Source of the DNA: Bugula neritina
Taxonomy: Eukaryota > Bryozoa > Gymnolaemata > Cheilostomatida > Bugulidae
Length of the DNA stretch: 64,000 nucleotides
Direction of reading: 5' to 3'
NCBI GenBank assembly: GCA_964035545.1
Contig: OZ037766.1
Span: forward strand, 20,838,767 to 20,902,766
This document shows positions 29,271 through 42,602 of the stretch, in pieces; positions within the stretch are counted from its first letter, which is position 1; the number at the start of each line of letters is the position of its first letter. The notes beneath the pieces are model-generated. The model did no database searches, was not told the origin of the DNA, and was given only the letters and a program-made list of their open reading frames with translations. Made by a program: the position numbers and the translations under genes.

Positions 29271-31832
29271 TGTAAAGTTATTTCACAGTACGGTTTCCGG
29301 TCAAACATACTGTGTTGCTAATGGAAAAGCTAGGGATTTGAATACACAGAGGCTACAAAGGATTTAGTACGAGAGCTGCTGTAGAAAATGTAAATATTGC
29401 CGTAGCTGTGATGCTTCTTGAGCTACATTACGCATGTGTCACAGAAAAGCCAGTGTGTTACGTAACAATGTGTGTGTGTGTCACAGAACAAACTGCATAT
29501 ACATTAATCACATTTCAAACTGTTCAATAAAGCCAAAGGCCCTGCATCCCTGCAATCATTCCAGTGTCTCTTTATATGATAAGCAGACTCTTGATCTGCA
29601 CAAGTGCATTCTCAGATGTAGCCCTGGGGCTGAACTGTATTTATAGAGTTATGATTGACAAGCTTGACGTAGATCTTGCTTCTCAACTATGCTTGTGGGA
29701 ATTTACTGCTAATGGACATTATCATCATATGCAGTACTGTACATGTAGTAAAGTATCTGTTAGATTGCAGTTGAATTATAGCCATCTGCACATTATATAC
29801 ATAAAGACACATAATTGTATAAAGAAATATAAATTTTATATTTTATATATTCTACAAATGTAAAAAGTTATTATTAGAAGTACAGTATTAGTTATAGTAC
29901 AACTATGAATTTCATTAAAAATACTATATAGAACAAATACATTAAATTACATTATAATTTATTCTAATTATATTATTCGCCTATTGCAATATATTATATT
30001 ATATTACTATACTATATTATATTACATTATACATTTTGTGATGTTGCGAAATGCATAAAATTATATAATTGCTTTTACAAATACATATTTAACCCAACGT
30101 AGCTATTCAATCATGATGTGACTTGGTCGATTTTTTCACTGCTTTGTGAGTCTGCTGTATTATTAGAATATATGAAACCAGTTGCACCATCAGAAGTAGA
30201 GATTAACAGTATTAAACTTGGGGAAACTTGTAAGTTTTGTGATCTAAAGATTGTTCTGTGAAACGTTTCATGTATAGTTTTATTGTACAAAGAGTAATTT
30301 TTGAGAACTGTTTGTCAAAGCCACTGCTTTAAATCACCTCTGGAACTGAGAACATAGTTGCCACATATATTCACATGTAGTATCCCAGCTGCTGCTGTGA
30401 GTGCTAGTTGACATTCATATATTCTTGCCTACTGGTTCAATCACAAATGCGCTAACCTTTTGTCGGTGGAAACTTTACCATCGTAAAGGTTGATGCATAA
30501 TTCATAATCTTCATATCTCCCACGCATAGCAACTTTGGCTGCAAGTATTGCATTAATTATAACGGCATATAAAATCTAGCAGTAAACTTCTGTTAGTATA
30601 GAGTGTTATAACTCAGTACTCTGCAGGGTGCTAGGGTTTGAAAGCTACGTAATGTATTCATCTACTGGTTATGTAGGTGAAAGGATATTATGCAGATAGA
30701 TACATGAATGTGGCCTTTCTAATTACCTCAACACATCTAATTATTAAGCTTTTTACTACGAAATGACTTGCTGGCTTTTAAATTATCTTCCTATATTTAC
30801 AGTTGCCTTGTGTGCCAACTAAGACGTAGGGTTTGAATATAATATATCTTACAAATTTTTTGGCCACAACCCAAAATCGGCATTTTGATACAACCACCTT
30901 GTTTTCTGTACTTTACTTCTTAGGGAGGCCTAGCTCCTTTATTTTCACTATTTACAATGGCATTTTAAAGGACTTAAAAAGAATAGCTTTTTACTACTTG
31001 CTGCAATGAACAATCTGTATCTCAAAACATAATACTTTGGCTCGAGCTTTAAAGTAAAAGTCATAATTTTTATCCTGAACTGATATGAAATGATAAAATA
31101 AAAAGTATATATAAATGAAAATTGGCTTAAAAACTGAATTTTGCAATGCTGGGCAATTTATTTTATTTGATATCGTTTCGCCTAGGGTGCCGTGATAAAA
31201 GAGTCATTGATTTGCATTAACACAGCTTTATTTCTATTTTCACACCCTAGCTTTATATTACTAGCATTGCTAAGTTGGCTCTCACTGCGTGTGTGCACTC
31301 TAATTATTCCAATATTGATCTGCAGTAAATATTTTTTTCAACTCTTGCTGACACTGTTAGCCGCAGCTTAGTAGCTACTGTCACTGCACCTAGCTATTGA
31401 AAAATGGAATAATATTGGCATACCATGAACCATGAACCAAAATAGTAAGCTTAAAGATTAAACAGATTGGTCTTTATTCTACGGTTTCCAAATTATTGCC
31501 ACATATATAAAAAGCTCTTGCACTTACTGACACATACAATTCGACAAAAATTTCATCAACTCAAATGTCTATTATATTATGCAGGCCCAGGTAAACCTTA
31601 TTTGCTGTGATTTTTCTCTATTGCTGGCAGTTATTTGTCAATTGCAAGCAGATAACAGAAAATATTTATAACCATTCTGAACTAAAGCGTCAGTTTCCCT
31701 TAGAGAATTGTGGGAGATCTGCCATTAATATTCAATGAAGGAGTTTTTAGATTATTTTCCCTGACACATCCAGTTGGGATTACACTAGCCTGGATTCTAG
31801 TTATTTATTGAACAGTTTGCTTTGACACCTAC

Positions 31833-31970
31833 ACACTTTACATATTATATTATATTATTATACTACAAACTTTACATACTGTTGTGATGTTGTATTATAC
31901 TACACACTTTACATATTATATTATATTATGCTACATATTTCACATACTGTCGTGATGTTATATCATATAA
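31833..31970. repeat. Two-copy ~75-bp tandem repeat
   Basis: CACACTTTACATATTATATT followed by ACTTTACATACTGTTGTGATG is repeated once with small changes (CATACTGTCGTGATG in the second copy). Confidence 0.7.
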
Positions 31971-33237
31971 ATTAGACAGCTTGAAAAATATGTTGCAGTG
32001 TTTTGCAGACTTGAAGCAGACTAACATGAAACCATGTATTCAAACTTTCCTTATTTTTTTGTCATGGCTTTTGTATAATTGGAAATGATAAATAAGTAAA
32101 CATCATAATTGTAGGTTGAAAGCTTATCTCCAACAGAGTTTTGTTGCATGTACCTAAAATTTTCTAAAAATATTTAAGTATTTACAGAAAAGACCATGTT
32201 GCCCATAATTAGTCATATAATTTTAATTTCTTATCTCGTGATTAACAAACTATTAATAAATGTTGAATATACATTTTAAATTGTATGGTTCAAAAGTTGC
32301 ATTATACGATCAATTAATTTTTTAATATATAGTTGGCTTATTATTTTAAATTTAAATTGTGCAATCAACTATTAAAAATTAGATAAAATTTCAACAGCAA
32401 AAATTAGTTCATGTAAATATTACTTTCTTCACAATTCAAGTTTACCTCATAGATTTGTAAATGAAATAAAGGCAGTTTAGAAAGTTAATCATATTATTAT
32501 ATATAACTTTCAGTTGCACTTCTTGACCATATGAAGGTATGAAACAACCAAGCATGGCTTATTACCAAGTCAAGCTTCTAAATATCGTAGCAGTCACTTG
32601 TGTTGACCACTCACTTCAATCCCAACAGCTTCTCTTGTTTCAGAACTGTATTCATCATGGGAGAGATTTGGTTTTCAAAGATATGTTTGAATGTCACTGC
32701 TGGATTTTCATCTATTAAATGAAAGTAACATGACAATATATAAGTCATTGGGGAAGGAAAATATGGTGTGTGGGAAATTAATTTGCAAATTTTATCAGCT
32801 GCAAAAGACTCTGTATTGATTTGCCATGAGTCTGTGTCTCTTCACTTGAAATGAAGTAAAACTATCTCTACAACCAAAATGCCAAATGAGTGTAGTTTTT
32901 CATATAACAGAACTCTCACAACCTAATCAACTTATGTAAATTGTATTGGCTTAAATTAACACTTAGCATATCTTTGCAAGTTTAGCTGCAGCTGGGATAT
33001 TTTAATAACTGAATTGAATTATAATAGAGTTGCAACTTCCAGAGTAGGTAGGCCCTGTTGCGATATTGATTTAACATAATTATTCTTATAGTATAATGTA
33101 AAACATTATATTCTTCCATGAAGATTAATTGCTATAGCTATCAATTAGTCCTGTGTAAAATTGTATATTCTACTAGAATATATTGTGTTGCAGTTTGTTG
33201 TACTGTAGTGCATATTTTGCATTCTACAGGAAACAAG

Positions 33238-36200
33238 ATGGCGTCTGTAGCAGCCTGGTTACCAATAGCTCGAGCATCTGCTATAGGATGGGTGCCCATA
33301 GCTCAAAATCCAATGCCAACGTCACCCAACACTGTCAAAAGTCACAGATCCGATGAGAGACTAAAAATTAACGTGAGTGGTAGGGTGTTTGAAGTGTGGC
33401 GAAATACTTTGGAGAAATATCCAGACACATTACTCGGGTCCAATGAAAAAGAATTCTTTCTAGATGGTGAATCAGGTGAATACTTTTTTGATAGAGATCC
33501 CGATGTCTTCAAAAATGTTCTAAATTTCTATCGCACTGGTAAGCTGCACTACCCTAAGAATGAATGCGTATCGTCTTACGACGAGGAGCTAGCGTTCTTT
33601 GGCATCATGCCTGATGTTATTGGAGACTGCTGTTATGAAGAATATCGTGACAGGAAGAGAGAAACACAAGAACGGCTGATTGACGACAAGGATCCAGATA
33701 ATGTAGAAGCCATATCAGAAATGACCTTGAGAGAAAAGATGTGGAAATCATTCGAGGATCCCCAGTCTAGTACAATAGCTCTTGTATTCTATTATGTAAC
33801 TGGGTTCTTTATAGCCGTGTCTGTACTCACTAACGTCACCGAGACCATCCCGTGTGGAGAAATACCAGGTACAGATGTGAACATGCCCTGTGGAGACAGA
33901 TATGAAGATGGCTTCTTTGTTGTAGACACAGCCTGTGTAATGATTTTTACCGTAGAATATCTTCTTAGACTGTATGCAGCACCAAATAGATGCAACTTTA
34001 TGCGAAGCATCATGAGTATTATCGACGTTGTAGCTATATTACCGTATTATATTGGACTCGCTATAACAGAAAATGATGATGTCAGCGGTGCATTCGTTAC
34101 TCTCCGGGTCTTCAGAGTTTTTCGTATTTTCAAATTTAGCAGACACTCCCAAGGGTTGCGAATCTTGGGCTATACCTTACAAAGTTGTGCCAGCGAACTG
34201 GGATTCCTTCTCTTCTCCATCAGCATGGCCATCATCATATTCTCTACAATCATGTTTTATGCTGAGAAAAACCAAGAAAATACAAAGTTTGTGAGCATAC
34301 CAGCTGCATTCTGGTATACCATAGTCACTATGACCACACTGGGGTAAGTATTAAACATTGCTAGCTATATTCATACTATTCCAATGCAACCATATAATCA
34401 CTATTTACTACTTTAATGATATATTATTGTTGTAATTATTTACTGTATTTGAAGCAATTGATTAATGATTGCAATTCAGCATGTTGAATCAACTCAAATT
34501 GAGTATCTTCTATTGAAAGAAGGAATTTCAATGGGATGTGTTGAAAACAGATAATGGACCATTTAGGCATATAGAAAGTTCCGATATGAATATTAGCCCC
34601 ATAAGGTTTACTTGCTGAAATCTACTCTATATTGTACCATATTCCTCTCACTATGCAAAGAAAGTCCAGTATTAAATGAGATAATTATGCGCGTCTAAGA
34701 GTATAATATGTTAAGTATAATAATAAGATATTATGCAAATACAAACAGATTTGTAGAGTATGTAGCAGCAGTTAAACCAGCGTCTAGCTTTCTCTGACAT
34801 TTCCTAGGGCTTCATTATAACCTAGCTATCTTTGCATTGCTGGTTATTGCCCTCACTACAGCTTGCTCAGATAAATTACTGCTTATTTAATAACGCATAA
34901 AAACTTGCCTTATAGTGTATGACTAATTTACTTTCAGTTGCAAGAAGCACCATCTTTATTACTTGCTGTCACTTTGAGCAGTATTTATATTCATTTGGAT
35001 GCTTAAATCTTATAGCAAATCGATGTAAAGATTCATGGATGAAAAACTAGTTAAGTATAGTTATGGTGATTTTGGCTCGAAATAAGTGCTTCGAGCTATG
35101 CATTAGCAGATGCAATTTTCTGCAGGACTGTTATACTGATAGCCTAATGACTTATCAGTGCGTTCAGCACACTTCACTCAGTAAACCTTCTGCCGAACAA
35201 TAGCTTTTGATACATGTATCAATATTTGTGAACTGACCTGCGTGAAAATCAAGTAGCTATTAGCCACTGCAATGTACATTCAACTGTTAAACAATAGAAG
35301 AAACTGATGTAACTGTCTACGAAGGCAACGACCATTGCAATAGAGACAGCTGAAATTTACAATCCAAACTTGTGTTGCATGCAAGTAGTTACTTTAATTT
35401 TAGAACAATATATGTACTTGTTTGTGACTGATGAAAAAGGTATTCAACAGAATCTGTTTTAATCATAAGCGAAGTGCTACAATGTTTTGTATAAAATGGG
35501 CCCTTAAATTATGTAATAGATTATTATAATACACCGTAAGCTAGTTAATTATTAGAATTCTTAGGTGTTTAGTAATCAGGCAAATCGGATAAAAAATTAT
35601 CATTAAGGGGATTAAGAAAATTTGGATAACTTTTAATAAACCCGTGCTAGCTATTTTAAACTAATTAATTTGATTACTTAAGGTTGTATTACTGTATTAC
35701 GATATTACTTTCTCTCCTGGGTGGGATAACCTGTGGTGAAGAATCCGCTTGTGTTTAGTAAATATAAGCGCACACCTGGATGCAGGCTATTTATAACTCT
35801 ACACCTACACTGGTGATGACTCTAATTCCAAGACAGTTTACTATATAGCATATCGAAGGCAGAGTCTTGCATGCCTTACTTTCACAAGTTTTCAACTGAT
35901 AACTGTTATTGCATATAATATTTGCATATTATAACTTCTGCAAGCCTATGCTGTACTAAAAGCCTTGGTAATTAAATTGCTAAATGCTACTACAATCTTC
36001 AGCACTGCCTAATATTTGGGCTTATATGCTGTAAGATAGCCTTTACTGATTTTCATGCCTACAGTGGAAAAATAAAGGCAGAGTATACTATGTAGTAGTG
36101 GTGCTAAAATAAGGCAGCTTGACAATATAAGCAGTATAATGAAGTGCAAACTGTTGCAGCTGCGCTCTTAGTCCTGACTATTCTGTTAATCTCGTTAGCT

Positions 36201-39200
36201 GCATGGGACTATATATTAATATTTTCATAAACACAGCTTGACAACTGCAGGAAGAATATAGAATGTTTCTTATCTGGGTCCATAATATTAATTTGTCTCC
36301 AAGTTCTGTACTGGAATGGGAAGAAAATTCCAAATTCATATTAATCTAAAGGCTATGTAAAATTCCTAACGTGTCTAAGCTCTGCTAGATCATCAATTAG
36401 AAAATTAACCTGTTGCGTCAGCATAATTATCATTGAGTGTTAAGGCAGCATGATGCACATTAGTTAGTCTTACTTAGATAGTTATAAATAGATTTTCACT
36501 AAGCTATCAGTTTATTAACAACAGTGCCTCAGGGCATACAGCTCAGGCTTTCACTAATCGTTTACTTTAAAATGCAGTCAGTCTTACTGATTCAACAAGA
36601 AATTGGTGATTGTACATTGAAGTGGAATTTAAAAAGTACCTCAGGCTTAAAAAGTAATAATATTTACTAAAACTTTGTCCTTGAACTTATTTTAAAGACA
36701 CAACCCTGTATACACCAAGCGGGCTAGTTGTCTTGGAACATAAGCTATACATTGTGAGCAGCTTTATTATTGGAAAGATAATATCAATATTATGTTTAAT
36801 AATTGCTAGACAATGAAGTGTCCCCAGCCAATAGTAGTTGGTTCAATAATGACTTTGAGATATAAAAAAGATTTGATTGATCCCAAAGAAAGCCGTGGAA
36901 AAGATGTATAAGGATTAGTAGCTGACTTAGGTTTGATTAAGGTTCAATCTACCTAGCAGCATTAACAGCGGCCATCCATGCTTTCGTGTTGCATAGCATG
37001 CTATTATAATTGCATTAATATAATTCGCACAGCATTTTATTATTAACCATAATCTATATAATTACAGTAAGTCTGTAGGTTAAAGCATACTAATAGTACT
37101 TTCATTCTGCACAGGAGCTGATAGAAATTGCGTAGTTTTGTATTCCAATCTGGTAATTGGGCACTAGCTGGCCATGAAACTCAAATTTTGGATTTATGCC
37201 CGACTGCCATTTGATAAAGCACGCACCACTTCTTTCGGTCTATAAAACAATTATACACTCTTTTTAAACATCCTAAACAGTACTGTAGAGCAGTTTTAGC
37301 AGCTTTTTGTGACATTTAAAAAGTTAAGAAGAGAGAGTGCAATAAAACTAGCAATGTTATTCAGAATCTGCAAATGTCGTTTTTAAATAAATCGGCTATG
37401 AAATAGAACTTGTATTGTAGTTTCATAAAATTCTTGTAAAACTCTACAAAGTTAGCAACTTGACCCTCAGTATAAGTTATTCTGTAGACCACTCCAAAAA
37501 TGTCTGAAATACCAAAACAGACTCCGCTGCCTGCGGCAGATGAACTTGTTCATCTAACTAACTATTGTAACAAACAGGCTAGATGGCTGATACAAACACA
37601 AGTGATAGGAAAGTGAAAGTGACTACAGCATATTTAGTAACTAACTCATCATATAGCACTGCTTAGAACATAAACTTATTTACAGCTGTATTAGGGTATG
37701 GAAATTATCGTTCTTTAAATTTTCAATTGCTTCAAGATTTACCTGAACATTTAGTGTCTAAAAGTAAGGGTCAATAAGGAATATAAGTGTAATGTACACA
37801 GTACAGTAAGTAGGCTATGGCGAATTATATACAGTGCAGTAAGTATAGTATATATAACAACATAGTAGAGTATGGTATAGTATAATATACAGTACAGTAA
37901 GTATATAAATATGCAAGTCATATAACCTGCATATTACTCTCTCTCTATATTCTACAAAAGAAGCTAATATTATTATACTATTAGGTAGGAACAGAATAAA
38001 TATATCCCAAGATAACTAATCTATACTAATGCTATTACAATGTCACATGACAATTAGGTATGACGTACACTACACTATGTACATAACACTTAGCCTATTA
38101 TTCATTTACTCTACTCATTGTGACCAAATTGTCTTATAGAAGGCAAGTTGGTGTGATTTGTTAGGCTAACTAATTTATTGGGTGATATTATTTCGTTAAA
38201 CTTTCAACAACTATTCAAAACACTTAAATTTCAGCATTTAAGCAGTATTTGTAAAAATTTGAAAAAGCTTGATGAATATTTATATTAAATGATCAGAGTG
38301 CAAACTTATAAATCTTGCATATGCTTTCTTATAAACGAACAGTAAGTCTCCAAGACTAGATGCTATTCTACACACCTACTTTATATATTTATTGGCTTTT
38401 TAGTTTTATTATTGAATGAGTATTCCATAATGTAGCCTCATATGGTGGCTTATTTGTTTTGTTTTATGAGAAAATTAATATGGAAGATAGCTCTAGATTT
38501 GTGTAGCTGAAGGAGACATTACTAAAAGTTGTAAAGTGTTTGCTTATAGTTGTTATACACAACAAACATAATAATGTATGCACGAGAATCAATTTTTTTT
38601 ATCAAGTGGCTCAAGAACATCTTTCATCATGACAACATATACTGACTGCTGGACTACGATAGCGGCAGCAGTATATTATGTGATCAATACTTGTACTCTA
38701 CTAGTTTGTATAATATTGTTTTCATGCTTCTCTGTGATATATTATGTGTAACAAATCTGAGAAAGCTTGACTGAGTTTGCCAAAACTTCAAATTTTAAGT
38801 CATTACTAAAATTTTGCATAATTTTTAATTTATGACTATGAAACTAATAGCTGTTGAAAGCTGGGATTTCACATATAAAAGTCTCGCAGTTAATTTCTAT
38901 CTTCATTTCCCTGGAGACAAACTGAGTAGCATTGTAGAGCAGGATTTAGTTCATTCAACTTTTACCTTATTTATTTAATTTAGTTTGCATGCACTGAAGC
39001 ACACTTCAGTTACACATAATAATGCTAATATATCAAGCATCAAAATATAGCAGCTATATATTAGCTCTAAATTATATCACCGGTTCTTGGCACATAGTTA
39101 GTAATATCTCAAATACTTCTATAGTACATATTATGTATACAGCATTTAAACATACATATCTGAGATATTTTAATAAACTTTAGAATCCCATGTGCAAAGG

Positions 39201-42200
39201 TTGTCTCCCCTGAGTGGCTTTACTAAAATAGCAATATCAATATTATATATACTTCAGGCAGAGGCAGCTCAGAAATTTCTATCTGCTGATTTAGTTTTCA
39301 CTATTCTGTAATATATTATGTTAGGTTTTCGTTCCCACTGCTTTCTATCTGTTTGTAATGTGAGCAATGTTACTTTTCAGTTATGGAGACATGGTTCCTA
39401 GTAGCATTATAGGCAAGTTAGTCGGAGGGATATGCTCTCTAAGTGGGGTGCTTGTCATAGCACTTCCTGTTCCTGTTATTGTTTCTAACTTCTCACGAAT
39501 TTATAGCCAGAGTCAGCGAGCAGACAAACGTAAAGCTCAAAAGGTATTGTCAAGTTGATGCATGGAGAAAGTCCCGGTTAATAAACAGCTGCGCATTTCC
39601 TAGAAGTGTCAAATGCCAGTGTTTGGTCAACAGGGGCTTTCTACATCAATATATTTTACTATCTCTTATCCTAAAGTGTATTATGTATTTCAGCTATGGG
39701 GACATGACTCCAAACACTATTATGGGCAAGCTGTTCGGCAGTATTTGCTCATTATGTGGTGTTTTGGTCATTGCACTGCCAGTGCCTGTTATTGTCTCAA
39801 ACTTCAGTAGAATTCTTGGTCAGAATCAGCGGCAAGATAAAATGAAAGCCCAGAAGGTATTTTTAGAGAGTGGGGTTTGAAGTTTTTACACTCTCACAAA
39901 ACGCTTTTGTGGCTGGCACTACAACTCACAGAACTGCCTAATGTTTTGTTTATTTTCTTTTTCATAAACTTACTTTAACAGCTATTTTAACCAAAGTGTG
40001 TTCATTTCTGCACATAATATAAAACTAAAACTTGTTTGCTTCTGCCCATTTTGTACCCTCAACATATCCTAAACTCTAATGCGACTTTTACCTGGTAACA
40101 TAAAGTATGCTTTTTTTCCAGCTGCACAGTTTTCTTTTGTTTTTAAAATTACCAAATCTGTTATTAAAGAAGTTTTTAAATGTCTATACAAAGTTTTAAA
40201 ATTATTTGAATGAAATATGATTGTAAAATCCATAAGTACTTTTTGAAATTCTTATTTCATGTCTCGAAATCACTCTTTGCCTTCAAACCATAACTCGCCA
40301 TCAAATTAATTGGGTCAGCTTGATATAAAATTCTAAGCTGTCTACTTAAAAAGTCAATGTAAATATTTCAGAAAGCAAGACAGCATAGAATCAAGATGGC
40401 CAAACAGGCGAGTAACCAAGCCTATGTCAGGGCCAAGCAGGAAATTTTGGAACAAGAACTTAAACATCAAAATGGAGAATCAGAGCTGGATACTTCTGAG
40501 AAAGATGTATTTGAGGCTCAACACCATCATCTATTAAATTGTCTTGAAAAAACCACGGTAGGTTGAAGAATTGTAATGTATGTGCGCTTCTACAATTAGA
40601 TAAGATAACTCCTAAATTACATTGTTCAAGTAGCATAAAAGTTAGTATTTGAATTTTCAAATTAGGTTCATCTGTTGAGTGAAAAAGCTGCTGTAAAAAT
40701 GAGTTCCATAGAGTCTATAATACTTTATAATATTTATATAAGTAATATAATACATATTTTCCATATTCAACGGATAATGCTATAAGGGTAATTTTATTTA
40801 ATTTAGTACACACCGAAAATTTCCAGTTTTTAGCTATTTTTCACAATTTAGCTGCTAATGAACATGGGTCTTTGCCCAAAACTAGTAAAATATTAATAAA
40901 TACACCTAACTAATCAAGGTTTTCTTAATTTTGCTTGATTGCCTATGTCTTTTCCTATTTATTTAGCTAATTTGGATTTTGGAACGTTATGAAAAAACCG
41001 AAATCAAAAGTAGCTAAATAATTAAGAAAAACAGGGGATTAAGGCAAGCAAAATTAAAAAGAACTTTAATTATTTAGGTGTATTTATTGATATTTTACTA
41101 GTTTTGGGCAAAAACCCATGTTCATTAGCAGTTAGATTGTGAAAAATAGCTAAAAACTGGAAATTTCCAATGTATACTAAATTAAGTAAAATGACCGATA
41201 ATTATGAGAGCAACACAATTGCATCACATGAGGGGGGAGTATAGTGACACTTACATGGTTGTTTAACTCACAGATTCTTTAATATGTAAAATATTTGAAT
41301 TGTTTACTAAACCTAAATGCCACAACCAAGTTTCATAGCCACACCCAATGACACTTAGTCCCACACCGATTTGATAAACTTTTGGTATGCCTTGACGAAT
41401 TAACTTGATGGCCAAATAAATTTATCTGACTAAAATAAGCTACTACTCAATCTATTATTTTTGCCACTTTGTATTTGATTTCACTAAGAGACTATGTATG
41501 CTTTAGTTAAACAATTATCTTACAACTGGTCTAAAAGCATATAGTTTAAGGAAAATTACTCCACTTCTATATTATATAACAATATAGGATATAATACATT
41601 ATTTTTCTTACAATAACTATCACTATATAAAATATTACATTATATGGTTACAATTTATTATAATACTTGTACTGCTATATTTAACTTATTGAATTAAATA
41701 TAATTAAAGTATTTATATGATTGTTATATTATATTTGTAAGTATGATATTATTTTAAAAATGAAAAAATAATAATGTATTGAACTAGAATAAAAATTATG
41801 TATATAATAATGTATTAATAATAGAAAATAGTAATTTTCTCTTGAAATACGTAAAGCTACAAGATGTCTTGAAGTACATATTGCTCGAGTACAATGTCAG
41901 CTAAGAATGCATTATAAACAAACTTTGTTATAACACAAACTGTCGAAAATATAAACAAATTGGAAATTTATAAAATGTATTGTTATTTATTACCTTTGAA
42001 TAACACTGCTTGTTAGCAAATTCTACAAAAAATAATCTTTTACGCAGAATGTGGATTTTACCGACGAAAAACCACCTCTTCTTGAAGATGAATTCCACAA
42101 AGTATCTCATACACCACCATTAGTTCACTTCTCTAACACCTCGCTTGACTCAAAGAGTTGCTGTGGAAAACGACGGAAAAAACCTATCGAAGTAAGTTAC

Positions 42201-42602
42201 CATGCACATACAAATTGCATGGTTATTATCAGTAATCAAAATTGGCTCACTATCAGACTGGGTTACCTTCTGTAAAATAAATATTCATCCCAGGTACATT
42301 AAAATTTAAAACTAAAACTCCTAAACACAATGGTATTTGAAAACTACTAATTACTTCAATTTTTTTGTATTTACTTGGCACAGTGGCTATCAGAAGGTTT
42401 AGCTGCGATATTTTTGCAGATGACTGGCACCAATGACGTCGGTGGAGAATTATCTGATGTTAAAATAAATCTTGATGCACATTTGGATGATTCAACCGAT
42501 AATGGCCACCATTACCCTCAAATACATGTCAATAACAATCGCCGGTTTGGTCATTCTAGCAAAAACACTGATAACACAGAATTGCACATGTCAATGCTGT
42601 GA
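33238..42602 (+). CDS. Shal-type voltage-gated K+ channel alpha subunit (Kv4/KCND), ~605 aa
   Basis: Pore-forming subunit of A-type, subthreshold-inactivating K+ current. Exons: 33238-34343, then either 39381-39543 or 39694-39856, then 40372-40557, 42048-42191 and 42384-42602. The start is the ATG at 33238 in AACAAGATGG because [18 protein letters not shown] is the conserved Kv4 N-terminus that binds KChIPs and forms the inactivation peptide. T1 domain is at ~42-143 with the zinc motif HX5CX20CC (H104, C110, C131, C132). S1-S3 lie at ~181-275. The S4 charges are R290, R293, R296, K299 and R302. S5 is at ~319-341 and the filter is TTLG|YGD. S6 contains [10 protein letters not shown]. The C-terminus keeps [13 protein letters not shown], also typical of Kv4. 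Intron 1 falls inside the GYG codon run. The last exon may instead start at 42420, 36 nt later in the same frame. Confidence 0.95.
37786..37905. repeat. Dispersed ACAGTACAGTAAGTA repeats
   Basis: Three copies of ACAGT(A/G)CAGTAAGTA within 120 bp of Kv4 intron 1, separated by AT-rich spacers. Confidence 0.65.
39381..39543 (+). CDS. Kv4 alternative exon A: filter end, S6, proximal C-terminus
   Basis: 163 nt, entering in phase 2 (GG|T completes the first Gly of GYGD) and leaving in phase 0. It encodes [16 protein letters not shown], then the S6 core, then [16 protein letters not shown]. Acceptor TACTTTTCAG, donor AAG|GTATTG. Its sequence is closest to canonical Kv4 of other animals (GYGDMVP and RADKR are retained). 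Confidence 0.93.
39694..39856 (+). CDS. Kv4 alternative exon B: duplicate of exon A
   Basis: Also exactly 163 nt with the same entry and exit phases, 150 bp after exon A. It encodes [16 protein letters not shown], the S6 core with Cys in place of Ser (SLCGVL), then [16 protein letters not shown]. It differs from exon A at 12 of 54 residues, while the [11 protein letters not shown] stretch is identical. Acceptor TTATGTATTTCAG, donor AAG|GTATTT. Including both exons in series shifts the frame (163 is not a multiple of 3) and hits a TAG inside exon B, so the two are only compatible as alternatives. Confidence 0.92.
40791..41192. mobile_element. Foldback element / long-inverted-repeat MITE, ~400 bp
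   Basis: The two halves are inverse complements over ~180 bp each with about one mismatch in ten. Shared blocks include TTTCCAGTTTTTAGCTATTT, CTGCTAATGAACATGGGT and GCCCAAAACTAGTAAAATAT. Only a short unpaired centre remains near 40980-41000. It lies in the Kv4 intron between exons 40372-40557 and 42048-42191. There is no coding content. Outer limits are approximate because the AT-rich flanks (ATTTTATTTAATTTAG) also pair. Confidence 0.85.

Noticed and set aside
33118-33237. 40 extra N-terminal residues upstream of the Kv4 ATG
   Set aside because: The conserved Kv4 start MASVAAWLP begins at 33238 with a good context; the upstream ATG frame is probably 5' UTR or intron ending at the TTCTACAG at 33229.
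35055-35090. A TAG|TTATGGTGAT string in Kv4 intron 1 that could start a third YGD exon
   Set aside because: Only YGDFGSK before a stop; no S6-like sequence follows.
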